Source: Pseudescherichia sp039594205 (GTDB lineage: Bacteria; Pseudomonadota; Gammaproteobacteria; Enterobacterales; Enterobacteriaceae). From it: a stretch of DNA of 59,625 nucleotides. Of the stretch, positions 1-8,551 are shown piece after piece (within the stretch, counting starts at the first letter, position 1; every line of letters starts with the position of its first letter). A program made the translations under genes and the position numbers. The notes below the pieces were generated by a model, which searched no databases, was not told the DNA's origin, and was given only the letters and a program-made list of their open reading frames with translations. Location of the stretch: positions 1 through 59,625 of the forward strand of contig JBCNNW010000014.1 of NCBI GenBank assembly GCA_039594205.1, in the 5' to 3' direction.

Positions 1-67
1 TGGGGACCGGACGGAGAATAAACAGGCGGGACGGTCCGCCGGTGGCGCTGGGAGGTAACACCTGCAT
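1..67 (-). CDS. mdtB: MdtB, multidrug efflux RND subunit (5' end only)
   Basis: Only the first 22 codons are inside the window; the gene continues beyond base 1. The reading frame starts MQVLPPSATGGPSRLFILRP, which matches the conserved N-terminus of the RND permease MdtB, just before its first membrane helix. The ATG (67-65) overlaps the TGA of mdtA in a TGATG arrangement, which implies translational coupling. In the family, MdtB pairs with MdtC as a heteromultimeric inner-membrane pump that works with the adaptor MdtA and TolC to export bile salts, novobiocin and similar compounds. Confidence 0.85.
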   Translation of the reverse strand, partial: MQVLPPSATGGPSRLFILRPVP

Positions 68-1317
68 CAGGACCCGGCTCCCTGTGCGGCGCGTGTGCCA
101 TGATTTTTCGCCTGCGCGGCAGGGGCAGGGGCAGCGTCGGCGCTCTGGGCCGTCACCACCTCGACCTGGGCGCCTTCGGTTAAGCGGTCAATACCGTCGG
201 TGACCACCCGATCGCCTGCCGACAGTCCGGCGCTGATCGCTACCTGCTGGCTGTTCTGAATACCAGGCGTCACGGTGTGCTTGCTGACTTTGTTCTGCTC
301 GTTCAGCACCCAGACGAAGTGGCCGTCGTTGCCCATCTGCAGCGCGGCGGTGGGGATCAGCACCGCATTTTGCTCGGTAGAGACCAGCATCCTGGCGTTA
401 ACGAACTGGTTAGGGAAGAGGGCGTCGTCCTGGTTGGCAAAGCGCGCTTTCAGCTTAATGGTGCCGGTGGTGGTGTCGATCTGATTGTCGAGGCTCAGCA
501 GGGTACCGTCGCTCAGCTTCTGCTTGTTGGTGCGGTCCCAGGCTTCAACGCTGAGGGTTTGCCCGGCCTTTTGCGCCTGCACAACCGTGGCGATATCGCT
601 CTCCGGCAGGGTAAAGACCAGATCGATAGGGTGGGTCTGGGTAATGACCACAATGCCGGTAGTATCGCCGCTGGAGATCTGGTTGCCGATATCGACCTGC
701 TTCAGGCCCACGCGGCCATCAATCGGGGCGGTGATGCGGCTCCAGTCCAGCTGCAGCTGGGCGCTGGCAACCGAGGCTTCATCAGCCTTGATGGTCCCCT
801 GGGATTCGCTCACCAGCGCCTGCTGGGCATCCAGCTCCTGGCGGGAAACCAGATTGGTTTTGACCAGCTGCTGATAGCGAGCCAGATCGCGCTGGGCGTT
901 GGCCAGCGTGGCTTTGTCTTTCGCCAGCTGGCCCTGGGCCTGGGCGAGCGCCACTTTAAACTGGCTGGGATCGATCTCTGCTAAAAGGTCTCCGGCCTTG
1001 ACCTGCTGGCCCTCCTGGAAGTGCAGGGCCATCAGCTGGCCGTCAACGCGGCTGCGCACGGTTACGGTATTGGCGGCGGTGATGGTGCCGAGGCCCGACA
1101 GATAGCGGGGCACTTCGCCTTCAACGGCGGTAGCCGCCTGTACCGGTGCCAGCGGCATACCGCGACGGCCACCTGCCGCGCTACGTCCGGCCTGTGGGGC
1201 GTGGGCGCCTGCGGCGGTCTGCGTACCGTTGTGGCTATGCCAGTACCAAAGTGCGGCAATAGCGATAATCGCCACGCCGATGACCATCGCCCAGCGGGCA
1301 TTAACACGACCTTTCAT
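67..1317 (-). CDS. mdtA: MdtA, periplasmic adaptor of the MdtABC-TolC efflux pump
   Basis: A membrane fusion protein of 416 aa (E. coli: 415) that bridges the MdtBC pump and TolC. Residues about 9-26 form an N-terminal membrane anchor. They are followed by an alanine-rich linker, a lipoyl-like half-motif (TVTVRSRVDGQLMALHFQEG), an alpha-helical hairpin rich in Ala/Gln around residues 110-180, then beta-barrel and membrane-proximal domains. I chose the ATG at 1317 because MKGR aligns with the E. coli start; an upstream ATG adding nine residues is in frame but unlikely. The stop overlaps the start of mdtB. In E. coli the operon is controlled by BaeSR, and a weak BaeR-like site lies about 65-80 bp upstream. 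The tail is Ala/Gln-rich and variable. Confidence 0.95.
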   Translation of the reverse strand: MKGRVNARWAMVIGVAIIAIAALWYWHSHNGTQTAAGAHAPQAGRSAAGGRRGMPLAPVQAATAVEGEVPRYLSGLGTITAANTVTVRSRVDGQLMALHFQEGQQVKAGDLLAEIDPSQFKVALAQAQGQLAKDKATLANAQRDLARYQQLVKTNLVSRQELDAQQALVSESQGTIKADEASVASAQLQLDWSRITAPIDGRVGLKQVDIGNQISSGDTTGIVVITQTHPIDLVFTLPESDIATVVQAQKAGQTLSVEAWDRTNKQKLSDGTLLSLDNQIDTTTGTIKLKARFANQDDALFPNQFVNARMLVSTEQNAVLIPTAALQMGNDGHFVWVLNEQNKVSKHTVTPGIQNSQQVAISAGLSAGDRVVTDGIDRLTEGAQVEVVTAQSADAAPAPAAQAKNHGTRAAQGAGS

Positions 1318-1381
1318 TGTTATCCGTATCTCTTCCTGAAACATTTCACAGAATGATACTAGTTTAGTAATGCAACGCCGC

Positions 1382-1399
1382 AGAAAAATGGAGGAAATA
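1382..1399 (-). promoter_or_regulatory. Possible BaeR-binding site upstream of mdtA
   Basis: Read on the minus strand, this stretch contains TTTCCTCCATTTTTC. It resembles the BaeR consensus recalled from the literature (TTTTTCTCCATDATTGGC) if one extra base is allowed. It lies about 65-82 bp upstream of the mdtA start, a suitable place for an activator. The match is imperfect and rests on memory of the consensus, so this is a candidate only. Confidence 0.3.
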
Positions 1400-1428
1400 T
1401 GAAAGACCGTAGGGAATCGTCTGAATGC

Positions 1429-1902
1429 GCCGGGTGGCGGCTGCGCCTTACCCGGCCTACGGGCACGGAGGCGGTTGTAGGATGCGTAGGCCCGGCAAGC
1501 GGAGCGCCGCCGGGCGTTGCACCATGGGGCATGAAATTGCCGGGTGGCGGCTGCGCCTTACCCGGCCTACGGGCACAGAGGCGGTTGTAGGATGCGTAGG
1601 CCCGGCAAGCGGAGCGCCGCCGGGCGTTGCACCACGGGGCAATAAATTGCCGGGTGGCGGCTGCGCCTTACCCGGCCTACGGGCACGGAGGCGATTGTAG
1701 GATGCGTAGGCCCGGCAAGCGGGGCGCCGCCGGGCATTGCACCATGGGGCATGAAATTGCCGGGTGGCGGCTGCGCCTTACCCGGCCTACGGGCACAGAG
1801 GCGATTGTAGGATGCGTAGGCCCGGCAAGCGGAGCGCCGCCGGGCGTTGCACCATGGGACATGAAATTGCCGGGTGGCGGCTACGCTTTACCCGGCCTAC
1901 GG
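1429..1902. repeat. Tandem BIME (REP pair) array, four 110-bp units plus a partial fifth
   Basis: Copies of the REP arm GCCGGGTGGCGGCTGCGCC begin at 1429, 1539, 1649, 1759 and (with changes) 1869, so the period is exactly 110 bp. Each full unit holds one REP in this orientation and one inverted REP (GTAGGCCCGGCAAGCGGAGC), about 45 bp apart, which is the BIME-2 type of arrangement. Units differ by only a few substitutions. The array fills most of the gap between divergent mdtA and the 3' end of yegD. REP pairs in enterobacteria can bind DNA gyrase or IHF and can stabilise transcript ends. Short open frames inside it are products of the repeat and are not genes. Confidence 0.93.
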
Positions 1903-1924
1903 ATGCGGAATGCGCTGGACGTTT

Positions 1925-3274
1925 TTAAAACACGACCTGCGCCCAGCGGGCAAGGCCTGCGGTGACCGAGCCAAAATCGTCGCCGCCAGCAATCGGAATA
2001 CCGGGCAGGGCATCGGCCAGCGCCTTTTTGATCAGCGGGGAGCGAGCGCTGCCGCCGGTCAGATAGATAATATCCGGCGTCTCGTTGCTGCTTGCCAGCG
2101 CCAGCTGCACCTGCTCAAGGATCCGCGTTAGCGGCTGGTTGAGGGCGGTCTCCAGCCCCTGCTGGGTAATCGCCGTTGCCAGCTCGTCGCTGATAAACGG
2201 CAAACGGGCCTCGGTTTGCAAGTTGTCGGAGAGGGCAATCTTGCTCTCTTCCGCGCTGCGCACCAGGCGGTAGCTCAGGCGCTGACGCCACACCTTCACC
2301 AGCCGCGCCACCTTATCGCCCTCGCGGGCATCGCGTACCAGGTCGTTGAGCAGGCGACCATTAGCGCTGCTATAGAAGTCACTCTGGGCAGGAACGTCAT
2401 TAATGGCTACCGCGTTCCACCACGGCAGGATCGGCAGGGCAATACCCTTTTCGGTCTGGCCACCCATGCCCAGCAGCGGCATCAGATGTTTAAAGGCCAG
2501 TGCAATATCGAGATCGTTACCGCCAACGCGGCAGCCGCTGTGGCCCAACAGGCTGGTGTCGCGATCCTGGCGCTGGTGCCACTGGGGTCCCATCAGCAGC
2601 AGCGAGCAGTCGGTGGTTCCGCCGCCGATATCCACCACCAGCACGCGCTTCTCTGACTGTAACGTGGCTTCAAAATCCAGCCCGGCAGCGACCGGTTCGT
2701 ACTGGAATACGACCTCGTTAAAGCCTGCGCGCTTTGCAGCCCGCTCGAGGATCCCCTGCGCCTGGGCGTTAGCGTCATCGCCGCCCAGCCCCTGGAAGTT
2801 GATGGGACGGCCAATCACCGCGCGATCGATCGCCTCCGGCAGCTGGCTCTCGGCCTGCTGGCGAATATGCAGCATCATGGCGCAGACCAGGTCCTCAAAC
2901 AGCGCGATCTGCTGTGGCTTCAGGCCGCTGGCACCGAGAAAGGATTTTGGCGATTTAACGAAGTAGACCTCTTCCGGATCCTGCACGTACTGCTGCAGCG
3001 ACTGAAGCCCAAACTGCACGCTGCCCGGCAGCACCTCGATATCCTCTTCGCGGTTGAAGTTCACCGCCCGACGCAGCAGCGCCTGGGTTTCGCCGCCGGT
3101 GGCAGGAACGTCATGGTGGCGGTAGAGCCACTCGCTGACCGCTTCCCGCGTCGGAGCGCAGAGCATCGACGGCAGTAGCGTGCTGCCGTTTTCCATTTTT
3201 AAAAGCTGCGGGATGCCGTCGCGCATTACCGCAACGGAGCAGTTTGCCGTGCCGTAGTCAAAACCAATAAACAT
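1925..3274 (-). CDS. yegD: YegD, Hsp70-family (DnaK-like) ATPase
   Basis: 449 aa (E. coli: 450). An actin-like ATPase fold of the Hsp70 superfamily: the phosphate-1 loop GFDYGTANCSV lies at residues 4-14, the phosphate-2 loop VLVVDIGGGTTDCS near residue 215, and the adenosine loop YLTGGSARSPLIKKA near residue 415. The length leaves no room for a normal DnaK substrate-binding domain and lid, so it probably is not a general folding chaperone. Its cellular role is not established. The ATG at 3274 is preceded by GGGGAA. In E. coli K-12 several accessory genes separate yegD from mdtA; here only the BIME array does. Divergent from alkA. Confidence 0.93.
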   Translation of the reverse strand: MFIGFDYGTANCSVAVMRDGIPQLLKMENGSTLLPSMLCAPTREAVSEWLYRHHDVPATGGETQALLRRAVNFNREEDIEVLPGSVQFGLQSLQQYVQDPEEVYFVKSPKSFLGASGLKPQQIALFEDLVCAMMLHIRQQAESQLPEAIDRAVIGRPINFQGLGGDDANAQAQGILERAAKRAGFNEVVFQYEPVAAGLDFEATLQSEKRVLVVDIGGGTTDCSLLLMGPQWHQRQDRDTSLLGHSGCRVGGNDLDIALAFKHLMPLLGMGGQTEKGIALPILPWWNAVAINDVPAQSDFYSSANGRLLNDLVRDAREGDKVARLVKVWRQRLSYRLVRSAEESKIALSDNLQTEARLPFISDELATAITQQGLETALNQPLTRILEQVQLALASSNETPDIIYLTGGSARSPLIKKALADALPGIPIAGGDDFGSVTAGLARWAQVVF

Positions 3275-3328
3275 GAAAGTTCCCCATGCCGGTGAAGAAG
3301 GGGGGCGACTTTAGCCGAAAGGACTATG

Positions 3329-3336
3329 AAAGCAAA
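3329..3336 (+). promoter_or_regulatory. Ada box-like motif in the alkA promoter
   Basis: The octamer AAAGCAAA lies 52-59 bp upstream of the alkA start. The same octamer is the reported binding site of methylated Ada in the E. coli alkA promoter. A possible -10 (TAAGCT, near 3359) follows at a suitable distance. This suggests that alkA belongs to the adaptive response to alkylation here too. The motif is short, so position carries most of the weight. Confidence 0.5.
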
Positions 3337-3387
3337 GCAAAAAAGTGGCGGCGGGCTTAAGCTAAAAAGAGAGTGAGAGGAGTAACC

Positions 3388-4254
3388 ATGTATACACTGA
3401 GCTGGAAGCCGCCCTACGACTGGGCGTGGATGTTGGGTTTTTTACAGGCGCGTGCGGTGACCGGCGTGGAGGTAGTCAGCGAAGGCCGCTACGTGCGCAG
3501 TTTTGCGCTAGGGGAGCACCGGGGGATCGTCACCGCCGAGCCGGACGAGGCTAACCATACGCTGCGGGTCACCCTGAGCGATGGGTTGTTGCCGGTCGCC
3601 GAGGCGTGTCTGGTCCGGCTGGGGCGTCTCTTCGATCTCAGCTGCGATCCTCAGGTGATTGTTCAGGCCCTCGGTTCGCTGGGGGAGCAAAGACCCGGCC
3701 TGCGGCTGCCAGGATCGATGGATACCTTTGAACAGGGCGTGCGGGCGATCCTTGGCCAGCTGGTCAGCGTAGCGATGGCGGCGAAGCTGGCTGGCAAGGT
3801 GGTGGCGCACCTGGGTGAGCCGCTGGCAGACGCTCCGGGATTTATCTGCTTCCCGACCGCAGAAGCGCTGGCCCAGGCCGATCCCACGGCGTTAAAGGCG
3901 CTGGGGATGCCGCTTAAGCGCGCCGAAGCGCTGATTAATCTGGCTCGCGCTACCCTTAACGGTGAGTTTCCAGTGCAGGCTCCGGCGGATATCGAGCAGG
4001 GGGTGAAGCTGTTGCAGGGGTTTCCTGGCATAGGCCGCTGGACGGCAAACTATCTGGCGATGCGCGGCTGGCAGGCAAAAGATGTCTTTTTGGCCGATGA
4101 CTACGCCATTAAGCAACGTTTCGCGGGCATGACCCCGGCGCAGATCCGCCGCTATGCCCAACGCTGGCAGCCCTGGCGCGCCTACGCGCTGCTGCATATC
4201 TGGTACACCCCAGGCTGGCAGCCGTCAGCTGATGATCAGTTGATGGCAAAGTAG
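3388..4254 (+). CDS. alkA: AlkA, 3-methyladenine DNA glycosylase II
   Basis: 288 aa (E. coli: 282). A monofunctional glycosylase that excises 3-methyladenine and other alkylated bases as the first step of base-excision repair. It has an N-terminal AlkA_N domain (MYTLSWKPPYDWAWMLGFL), then the HhH-GPD core: hairpin LLQGFPGIGRWTANYLAMRG near residue 210, with the catalytic Asp238 in VFLADDYAIKQRF. I chose the start at MYTL (3388) because it matches the family; it follows the Shine-Dalgarno GAGAGGAG. An upstream in-frame codon would add five residues. The 3' end overlaps the dgcE stop by 19 bp on the opposite strand. Confidence 0.95.
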   Translation: MYTLSWKPPYDWAWMLGFLQARAVTGVEVVSEGRYVRSFALGEHRGIVTAEPDEANHTLRVTLSDGLLPVAEACLVRLGRLFDLSCDPQVIVQALGSLGEQRPGLRLPGSMDTFEQGVRAILGQLVSVAMAAKLAGKVVAHLGEPLADAPGFICFPTAEALAQADPTALKALGMPLKRAEALINLARATLNGEFPVQAPADIEQGVKLLQGFPGIGRWTANYLAMRGWQAKDVFLADDYAIKQRFAGMTPAQIRRYAQRWQPWRAYALLHIWYTPGWQPSADDQLMAK

Positions 4255-7200
4255 CTGGTGTTGAGCATCAGATCCAGCGGCTGGGCCTGGGAGATAGTAT
4301 CCCCGAAGATGTAGTCAATGCCGATACCCGAGAGGGTATCCATCATCAGTGGCTGATTGGTTGGCCCGGCGATGCTTTTCATCCCCAGGCGGTGAGCATG
4401 GCCCTGCACGATGGTGACCATCATCTCGTCCATCAGGTTACCGTGCACGTTGTTAACCAGCTCCGGCTCCAGCAGCACGTAGTCCGCCATCTGCGGCATA
4501 AGATGGTTGAAGATCTCCAGGTCGCGTCCAATATGGCTGATAATGAGCCGGCAGCCCGCCTGACGAAGTCTGGCGAGACCGTCGCCGATACTGCTCTCTT
4601 CGCGCATCAGGGCATCGGCATCAATCACAAAGTGCAGCAGGCGGCCAGGCATTCCGCTCTGCGTGAGCTTCTCAATAATGTCATTTATGACTGTTCGGCT
4701 GGCCAGCCCGGCGCTGGAGAGCGGCAGGGCAACGCTGACCCCTTTACGTGCTACTCCGGCGGCGCTGTTAGTAAAGAACTCGTGGATCACCCGTCGATCG
4801 AGGGCGCGGATCAGCTCTGGCTCGGCGAGGCCGGAGCGGAAGGCGCGCTCCTCCATGGCTTCCCCTTCGCTGGTCCACAGCCGCAGTGAGAGCAGCCAGA
4901 AGTTGCAGGACTCCGGCACGCGCGGAGAAGCGACCCCCCGCGCCACCAGCAGGAGATGGTTGTCGCGGATCATCCGCGACTGCTCCTCAAGGGATATCAG
5001 GCTGCGGTTGTGATGCATATGATCCTGCTGCGGCTCGTACACCGTGACTACGCCACGGCCGTTGTTTTTCGAGGCGTAGCAGGCGATATCCGCCTGCGAC
5101 ATCACCTCCGAGGCCTGGCAGTTGCTCTCATCAATCAGGGTGATCCCGGCGCTCGCCCCGATGCGGTGCAGGCGACCCTCCCACATAAAGCGGTAGTCGT
5201 TAATCGCATGGATAATGCGTCCGGAGATGTAGCGGGCGCTCTCGATATTGCAATCCGGCAGCAGCAGGCCGAACTCATCGCCACCGAGACGGGCAAGCAC
5301 ATCGCTGGAGCGCAGCATACTGAGCATAAGGGAGGATAGCTCCCGCAGCAGGGCATCACCCGCCGCATGGCCTGCGGTGTCGTTTACTGCCTTAAAGCGG
5401 TCAAGATCGATATAGACCAGCGCATGGCGCTGATGCGTCTCCTGCACCGTCTGCAGCAGCCGCTTAAGATGGTTCTCGAAGCTGACGCGGTTCGCCAGAT
5501 GGGTCAGGGCATCGTGAGAGGCGCTGTAGCTCAGCTGGCGCAGCATTTTGCGCGACTCGGTCACGTCCTGGATCACCAGTACGAAGCCGATGTTTTGCCC
5601 ATCAAGCGTACTGAGCGGTGTCACGCTGTAGTGGATGTCGTAGGTGCCGCCGTTGCGACAGTGCAGTACCACGTCCTGCTCGATCGCTGAACGCGACATA
5701 TCACCGCTATGAATATTTTCCAGCGCAGGGCCGTTATCGCCAAAGGTAATGCGCAGCACGTTCAGCAAGGCCTGGCCGATGGCGTGCTCCTGCTGCCAGC
5801 CGCTCATTTTCTCCGCCACCGGATTCATAAAGGTGACGTTCATCTCCACGTCGGTACAGAGCACCGCTTCGCCGATAGAGTCGAGCGTAATGTGCAGCCG
5901 CTCTTTCTCCTGGAACAGCGCCTCGTTGAGCTGCTTCACCTCGGTCATGTCCATATTGATGCCAAGCAGCCGTTCAACCTCGCCGTTTTTATTCAGCACC
6001 CGGTTCGCGAGGGTGCGGATATGGCGAATTCCCTCTTTAACGTGGATGCGGAACTCAAGCTTAAACGGCGCTCTTGCCACCAGCGAGTCGCGGATTATGC
6101 GCTCGGCCTCCTCCCGATCCTCCGGGATGATACACTCATACCAGAGCTTCCAGGTGGGCTTTACGTGCGGCGGCAGCTCGTAAAGCTCAAACATGCGCTT
6201 ATCCCAGCTGATAATGTCCGGCTCCAGATCCCACTCCCAGATGCCGATGCCCCCGGCCTCGTTGGCCAGCGTAATGCGCTCCATCAGCCGCTTGTTGACC
6301 CACTCGGTGTGCTTCAGATCGTTGATATCTTCCACCTGGGAGATGAAGTAGAGCGGCGTGCCGTCCGGGTGACGCACCAGCGATACCGCCAGCAGCGCCC
6401 AGACGATGTCCCCTGTGCGGGTGTAGTAGCGCTTCTCCATGGAGTAGCTCTCGATCTCGCCGCGCACCAGCATCTCAAGCTGCTCCAGATCGCTGTTGAG
6501 ATCCTCAGGCCAGGTGAGCTGCTGGAAGGTCAGCAGGCGTAGCTCATCCTGGGAGTAACCTAAAAAGCTGCACAGTGCCTTGTTGACCTGCAACCACTGG
6601 CCGTCCGTGCCCACCAACGCCATGCCGATAGCGGAGTACTCCATCGCGTTACGAAAACGGGCTTCGCTTTCGGTAATGTGCTTACGCTCGGCACGAAAGG
6701 AGTACATCACCATGGTCATGACGTTTGCTGGCAGCAGGATCATCAGGAACGGCAGCCAGGGCGCGTTAATCATCGCGGTGCTGCTAAAGTTGGTCAGCTC
6801 AAGGGGGTTATGAGCCATCATCAGCGATACCACCATGATGGTGATGAGGAAGATGAGAAAGGCCTCCAGCCGTGGCAGGCGAACCGCGGTCCACATCAGC
6901 AGAACGATGACGGCCGTGAAGGGCCAGGGCAAATAGGTCATTGAGAGCCAGCTGAGAAACAGGGTGACCGCCAGCGTCACCAGGGTCTCTGCCAGCAGCT
7001 GCGGCTTGCGGTGGCGCAGCAGGTAGTGCAGTTTGAACATCAGCCCGAGAGGAACCAGCGCCAGCGCACCGATAGACTCTGAAAGAATCCAGATCATAAA
7101 GGTGCGCAGCAGGTTATCGCTACCGGATACCATGCACACCAGCAGCCCGCCGAGCAGGGGAGGGACCACGGCGCTGCCGATGGTCAGGCGGATCCAGTCC

Positions 7201-7565
7201 CCGAGGTTCTGTAGCGGATTATACCATGGCAGCATCTTGCGCAGCAGGACTGCGCCGGCCAGCGCCTCAATGATATTGATCGCTGGATACCAGAAGTTTA
7301 TTTCACGCGTGGGAGAGAGCAGCAGCGACCCGGCCAGGCTACCCAGCGTACAGGCGATGGCGATACCTGGCCACATACGCCCGGCGTGGCGGTAGAAAGC
7401 CACCATCATGATAGAGGTCGTGAACCACAGCGGAGCAAGAACAGTGCCGAAACGGGTTAGCTCAAGGGAAAAGAGGGTGAAGATAAAGGTCACCAGTCCT
7501 AAACTGAGCAGCCTCAGTAGGGGATTTGGGGTAGTAACCAAAACGCGCTGGTATTGTTTATTCAT
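4236..7565 (-). CDS. dgcE: DgcE (YegE), membrane diguanylate cyclase with degenerate EAL
   Basis: 1109 aa (E. coli YegE: 1105). It makes the second messenger c-di-GMP from two GTP and in E. coli drives the switch to curli and biofilm. Domains in order: an N-terminal MASE1-type membrane region of about ten helices (residues 15-300), three PAS/PAC sensor repeats (about 300-670), a GGDEF domain with the intact motif ARLGGDEFGLLLP (GGDEF at 761-765), and a C-terminal EAL-like domain (about 855-1100). The EAL signature has been lost: the equivalent stretch reads NFWLLSLRLWT, so phosphodiesterase activity is unlikely. The gene converges on alkA with a 19-bp overlap and diverges from udk. Confidence 0.94.
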   Translation of the reverse strand: MNKQYQRVLVTTPNPLLRLLSLGLVTFIFTLFSLELTRFGTVLAPLWFTTSIMMVAFYRHAGRMWPGIAIACTLGSLAGSLLLSPTREINFWYPAINIIEALAGAVLLRKMLPWYNPLQNLGDWIRLTIGSAVVPPLLGGLLVCMVSGSDNLLRTFMIWILSESIGALALVPLGLMFKLHYLLRHRKPQLLAETLVTLAVTLFLSWLSMTYLPWPFTAVIVLLMWTAVRLPRLEAFLIFLITIMVVSLMMAHNPLELTNFSSTAMINAPWLPFLMILLPANVMTMVMYSFRAERKHITESEARFRNAMEYSAIGMALVGTDGQWLQVNKALCSFLGYSQDELRLLTFQQLTWPEDLNSDLEQLEMLVRGEIESYSMEKRYYTRTGDIVWALLAVSLVRHPDGTPLYFISQVEDINDLKHTEWVNKRLMERITLANEAGGIGIWEWDLEPDIISWDKRMFELYELPPHVKPTWKLWYECIIPEDREEAERIIRDSLVARAPFKLEFRIHVKEGIRHIRTLANRVLNKNGEVERLLGINMDMTEVKQLNEALFQEKERLHITLDSIGEAVLCTDVEMNVTFMNPVAEKMSGWQQEHAIGQALLNVLRITFGDNGPALENIHSGDMSRSAIEQDVVLHCRNGGTYDIHYSVTPLSTLDGQNIGFVLVIQDVTESRKMLRQLSYSASHDALTHLANRVSFENHLKRLLQTVQETHQRHALVYIDLDRFKAVNDTAGHAAGDALLRELSSLMLSMLRSSDVLARLGGDEFGLLLPDCNIESARYISGRIIHAINDYRFMWEGRLHRIGASAGITLIDESNCQASEVMSQADIACYASKNNGRGVVTVYEPQQDHMHHNRSLISLEEQSRMIRDNHLLLVARGVASPRVPESCNFWLLSLRLWTSEGEAMEERAFRSGLAEPELIRALDRRVIHEFFTNSAAGVARKGVSVALPLSSAGLASRTVINDIIEKLTQSGMPGRLLHFVIDADALMREESSIGDGLARLRQAGCRLIISHIGRDLEIFNHLMPQMADYVLLEPELVNNVHGNLMDEMMVTIVQGHAHRLGMKSIAGPTNQPLMMDTLSGIGIDYIFGDTISQAQPLDLMLNTSYFAIN

Positions 7566-7909
7566 TACCGCTTTATCCGCAGTCCCTGTGCCGCCAGATG
7601 CATAAAGCCCGGACGGGTAAAATTGAAATTTGGATTATGCTAGTACAAACAATTTACAATTCCTATGGTGACCGCTCATAATTTGACATCATAGTGTTAT
7701 TAATCACTTAGTCTGCCAAAAAAGGCGGCTGAACGCTGGAAAAATAGTCGTTTTAATTTGCGAAAAGGGTAATATGCCAGATTGAAGCCGTTGTGGCAGA
7801 CGTTTGCGCATTCGACTGGTATCACGAGAGCGAAATCCCTATAATTGCCGCGTTTGACGCTATAGCGTCGCCCTTCTTTACTTCCAGGTTAATCAGGTCG
7901 CAAAAATTT
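7566..7909. other. Divergent dgcE-udk intergenic region
   Basis: 344 bp without a gene, which must hold promoters for both neighbours. On the udk side there is a perfect TATAAT at 7840-7845 without a convincing -35. A 14-bp perfect palindrome, GACGCTATAGCGTC, follows at 7856-7869, inside what would be the udk leader. A TTGACA hexamer at 7683-7688 has no -10 at a normal distance. On the dgcE side the DNA is AT-rich, and I cannot choose a promoter. Confidence 0.5.
7840..7845 (+). promoter_or_regulatory. Candidate -10 element for udk
   Basis: A consensus TATAAT lies 65 bp upstream of the udk ATG. No good -35 lies 16-18 bp upstream (the sequence there is TGGTAT), so the promoter may be activator-dependent or the match fortuitous. 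Confidence 0.35.
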
Positions 7910-8551
7910 ATGACTGATAAGTCCCATCAGTGCGTCATTATCGGCATCGCCGGCGCATCCGCTTCAGGTAAAAGTCTTATTGCCAGTACGCTTTACCGCG
8001 AGTTGCGCGAACAGGTTGGTGATGAACATATTGGCGTTATCCCAGAAGATAGCTACTACAAGGATCAAAGTCACCTGTTGATGGAAGAGCGTGTTAAAAC
8101 GAACTACGACCATCCCAGCGCCATGGATCACAATCTGCTGTTTGAACATCTGCAGACTCTGAAAGGCGGCAACCCCATTGAGCTTCCGGTTTACAGCTAC
8201 GTTGAGCACACCCGTACCGCTGAGACCATCCATATTCAACCCAAGAAGGTGATCATTCTTGAGGGGATCCTGCTGCTGACCGACGCGCGTCTGCGCGAGG
8301 CGATGAACTTCTCGATCTTTGTCGACACCCCGCTGGATATCTGTCTGATGCGTCGTATCAAGCGTGACGTCAACGAACGTGGCCGCTCTATGGACTCGGT
8401 GATGGCACAGTATCAGAAGACGGTACGGCCGATGTTCCTGCAGTTTATTGAGCCTTCCAAACAGTATGCGGACATTATCGTGCCGCGCGGGGGTAAAAAC
8501 CGCATTGCTATCGATATTCTGAAGGCCAAAATCAGCCAGTTTTTTGAATAA
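7910..8551 (+). CDS. udk: Udk, uridine/cytidine kinase
   Basis: 213 aa, the same as E. coli. It phosphorylates uridine and cytidine to UMP and CMP in pyrimidine salvage, in the cytoplasm. The P-loop GASASGKS is at residues 15-22. EDSYYKDQS is the substrate-side loop after strand 2, and RRIKRDVNERGRS is the lid region. I chose the start at MTDKSHQ (7910) because it matches the family exactly; the frame is open 39 codons further upstream, but that stretch contains the TATAAT and palindrome of the leader. It is followed by dcd, so the pair joins pyrimidine salvage with dUMP production. Confidence 0.96.
   Translation: MTDKSHQCVIIGIAGASASGKSLIASTLYRELREQVGDEHIGVIPEDSYYKDQSHLLMEERVKTNYDHPSAMDHNLLFEHLQTLKGGNPIELPVYSYVEHTRTAETIHIQPKKVIILEGILLLTDARLREAMNFSIFVDTPLDICLMRRIKRDVNERGRSMDSVMAQYQKTVRPMFLQFIEPSKQYADIIVPRGGKNRIAIDILKAKISQFFE

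Noticed and set aside
1429..1902. CRISPR-like regular spacing
   Set aside because: The whole 110-bp unit is repeated with no unique spacers, the unit is made of REP palindromes, and there are no cas genes.
1425..1965. Open frames of 60-110 codons on both strands inside the BIME array
   Set aside because: They repeat the same peptide every 110 bp, have no ribosome-binding sites and exist only because the repeat unit lacks some stops.
7683..7688. TTGACA as a udk or dgcE promoter -35
   Set aside because: No -10 of reasonable quality lies 15-19 bp away on this strand.
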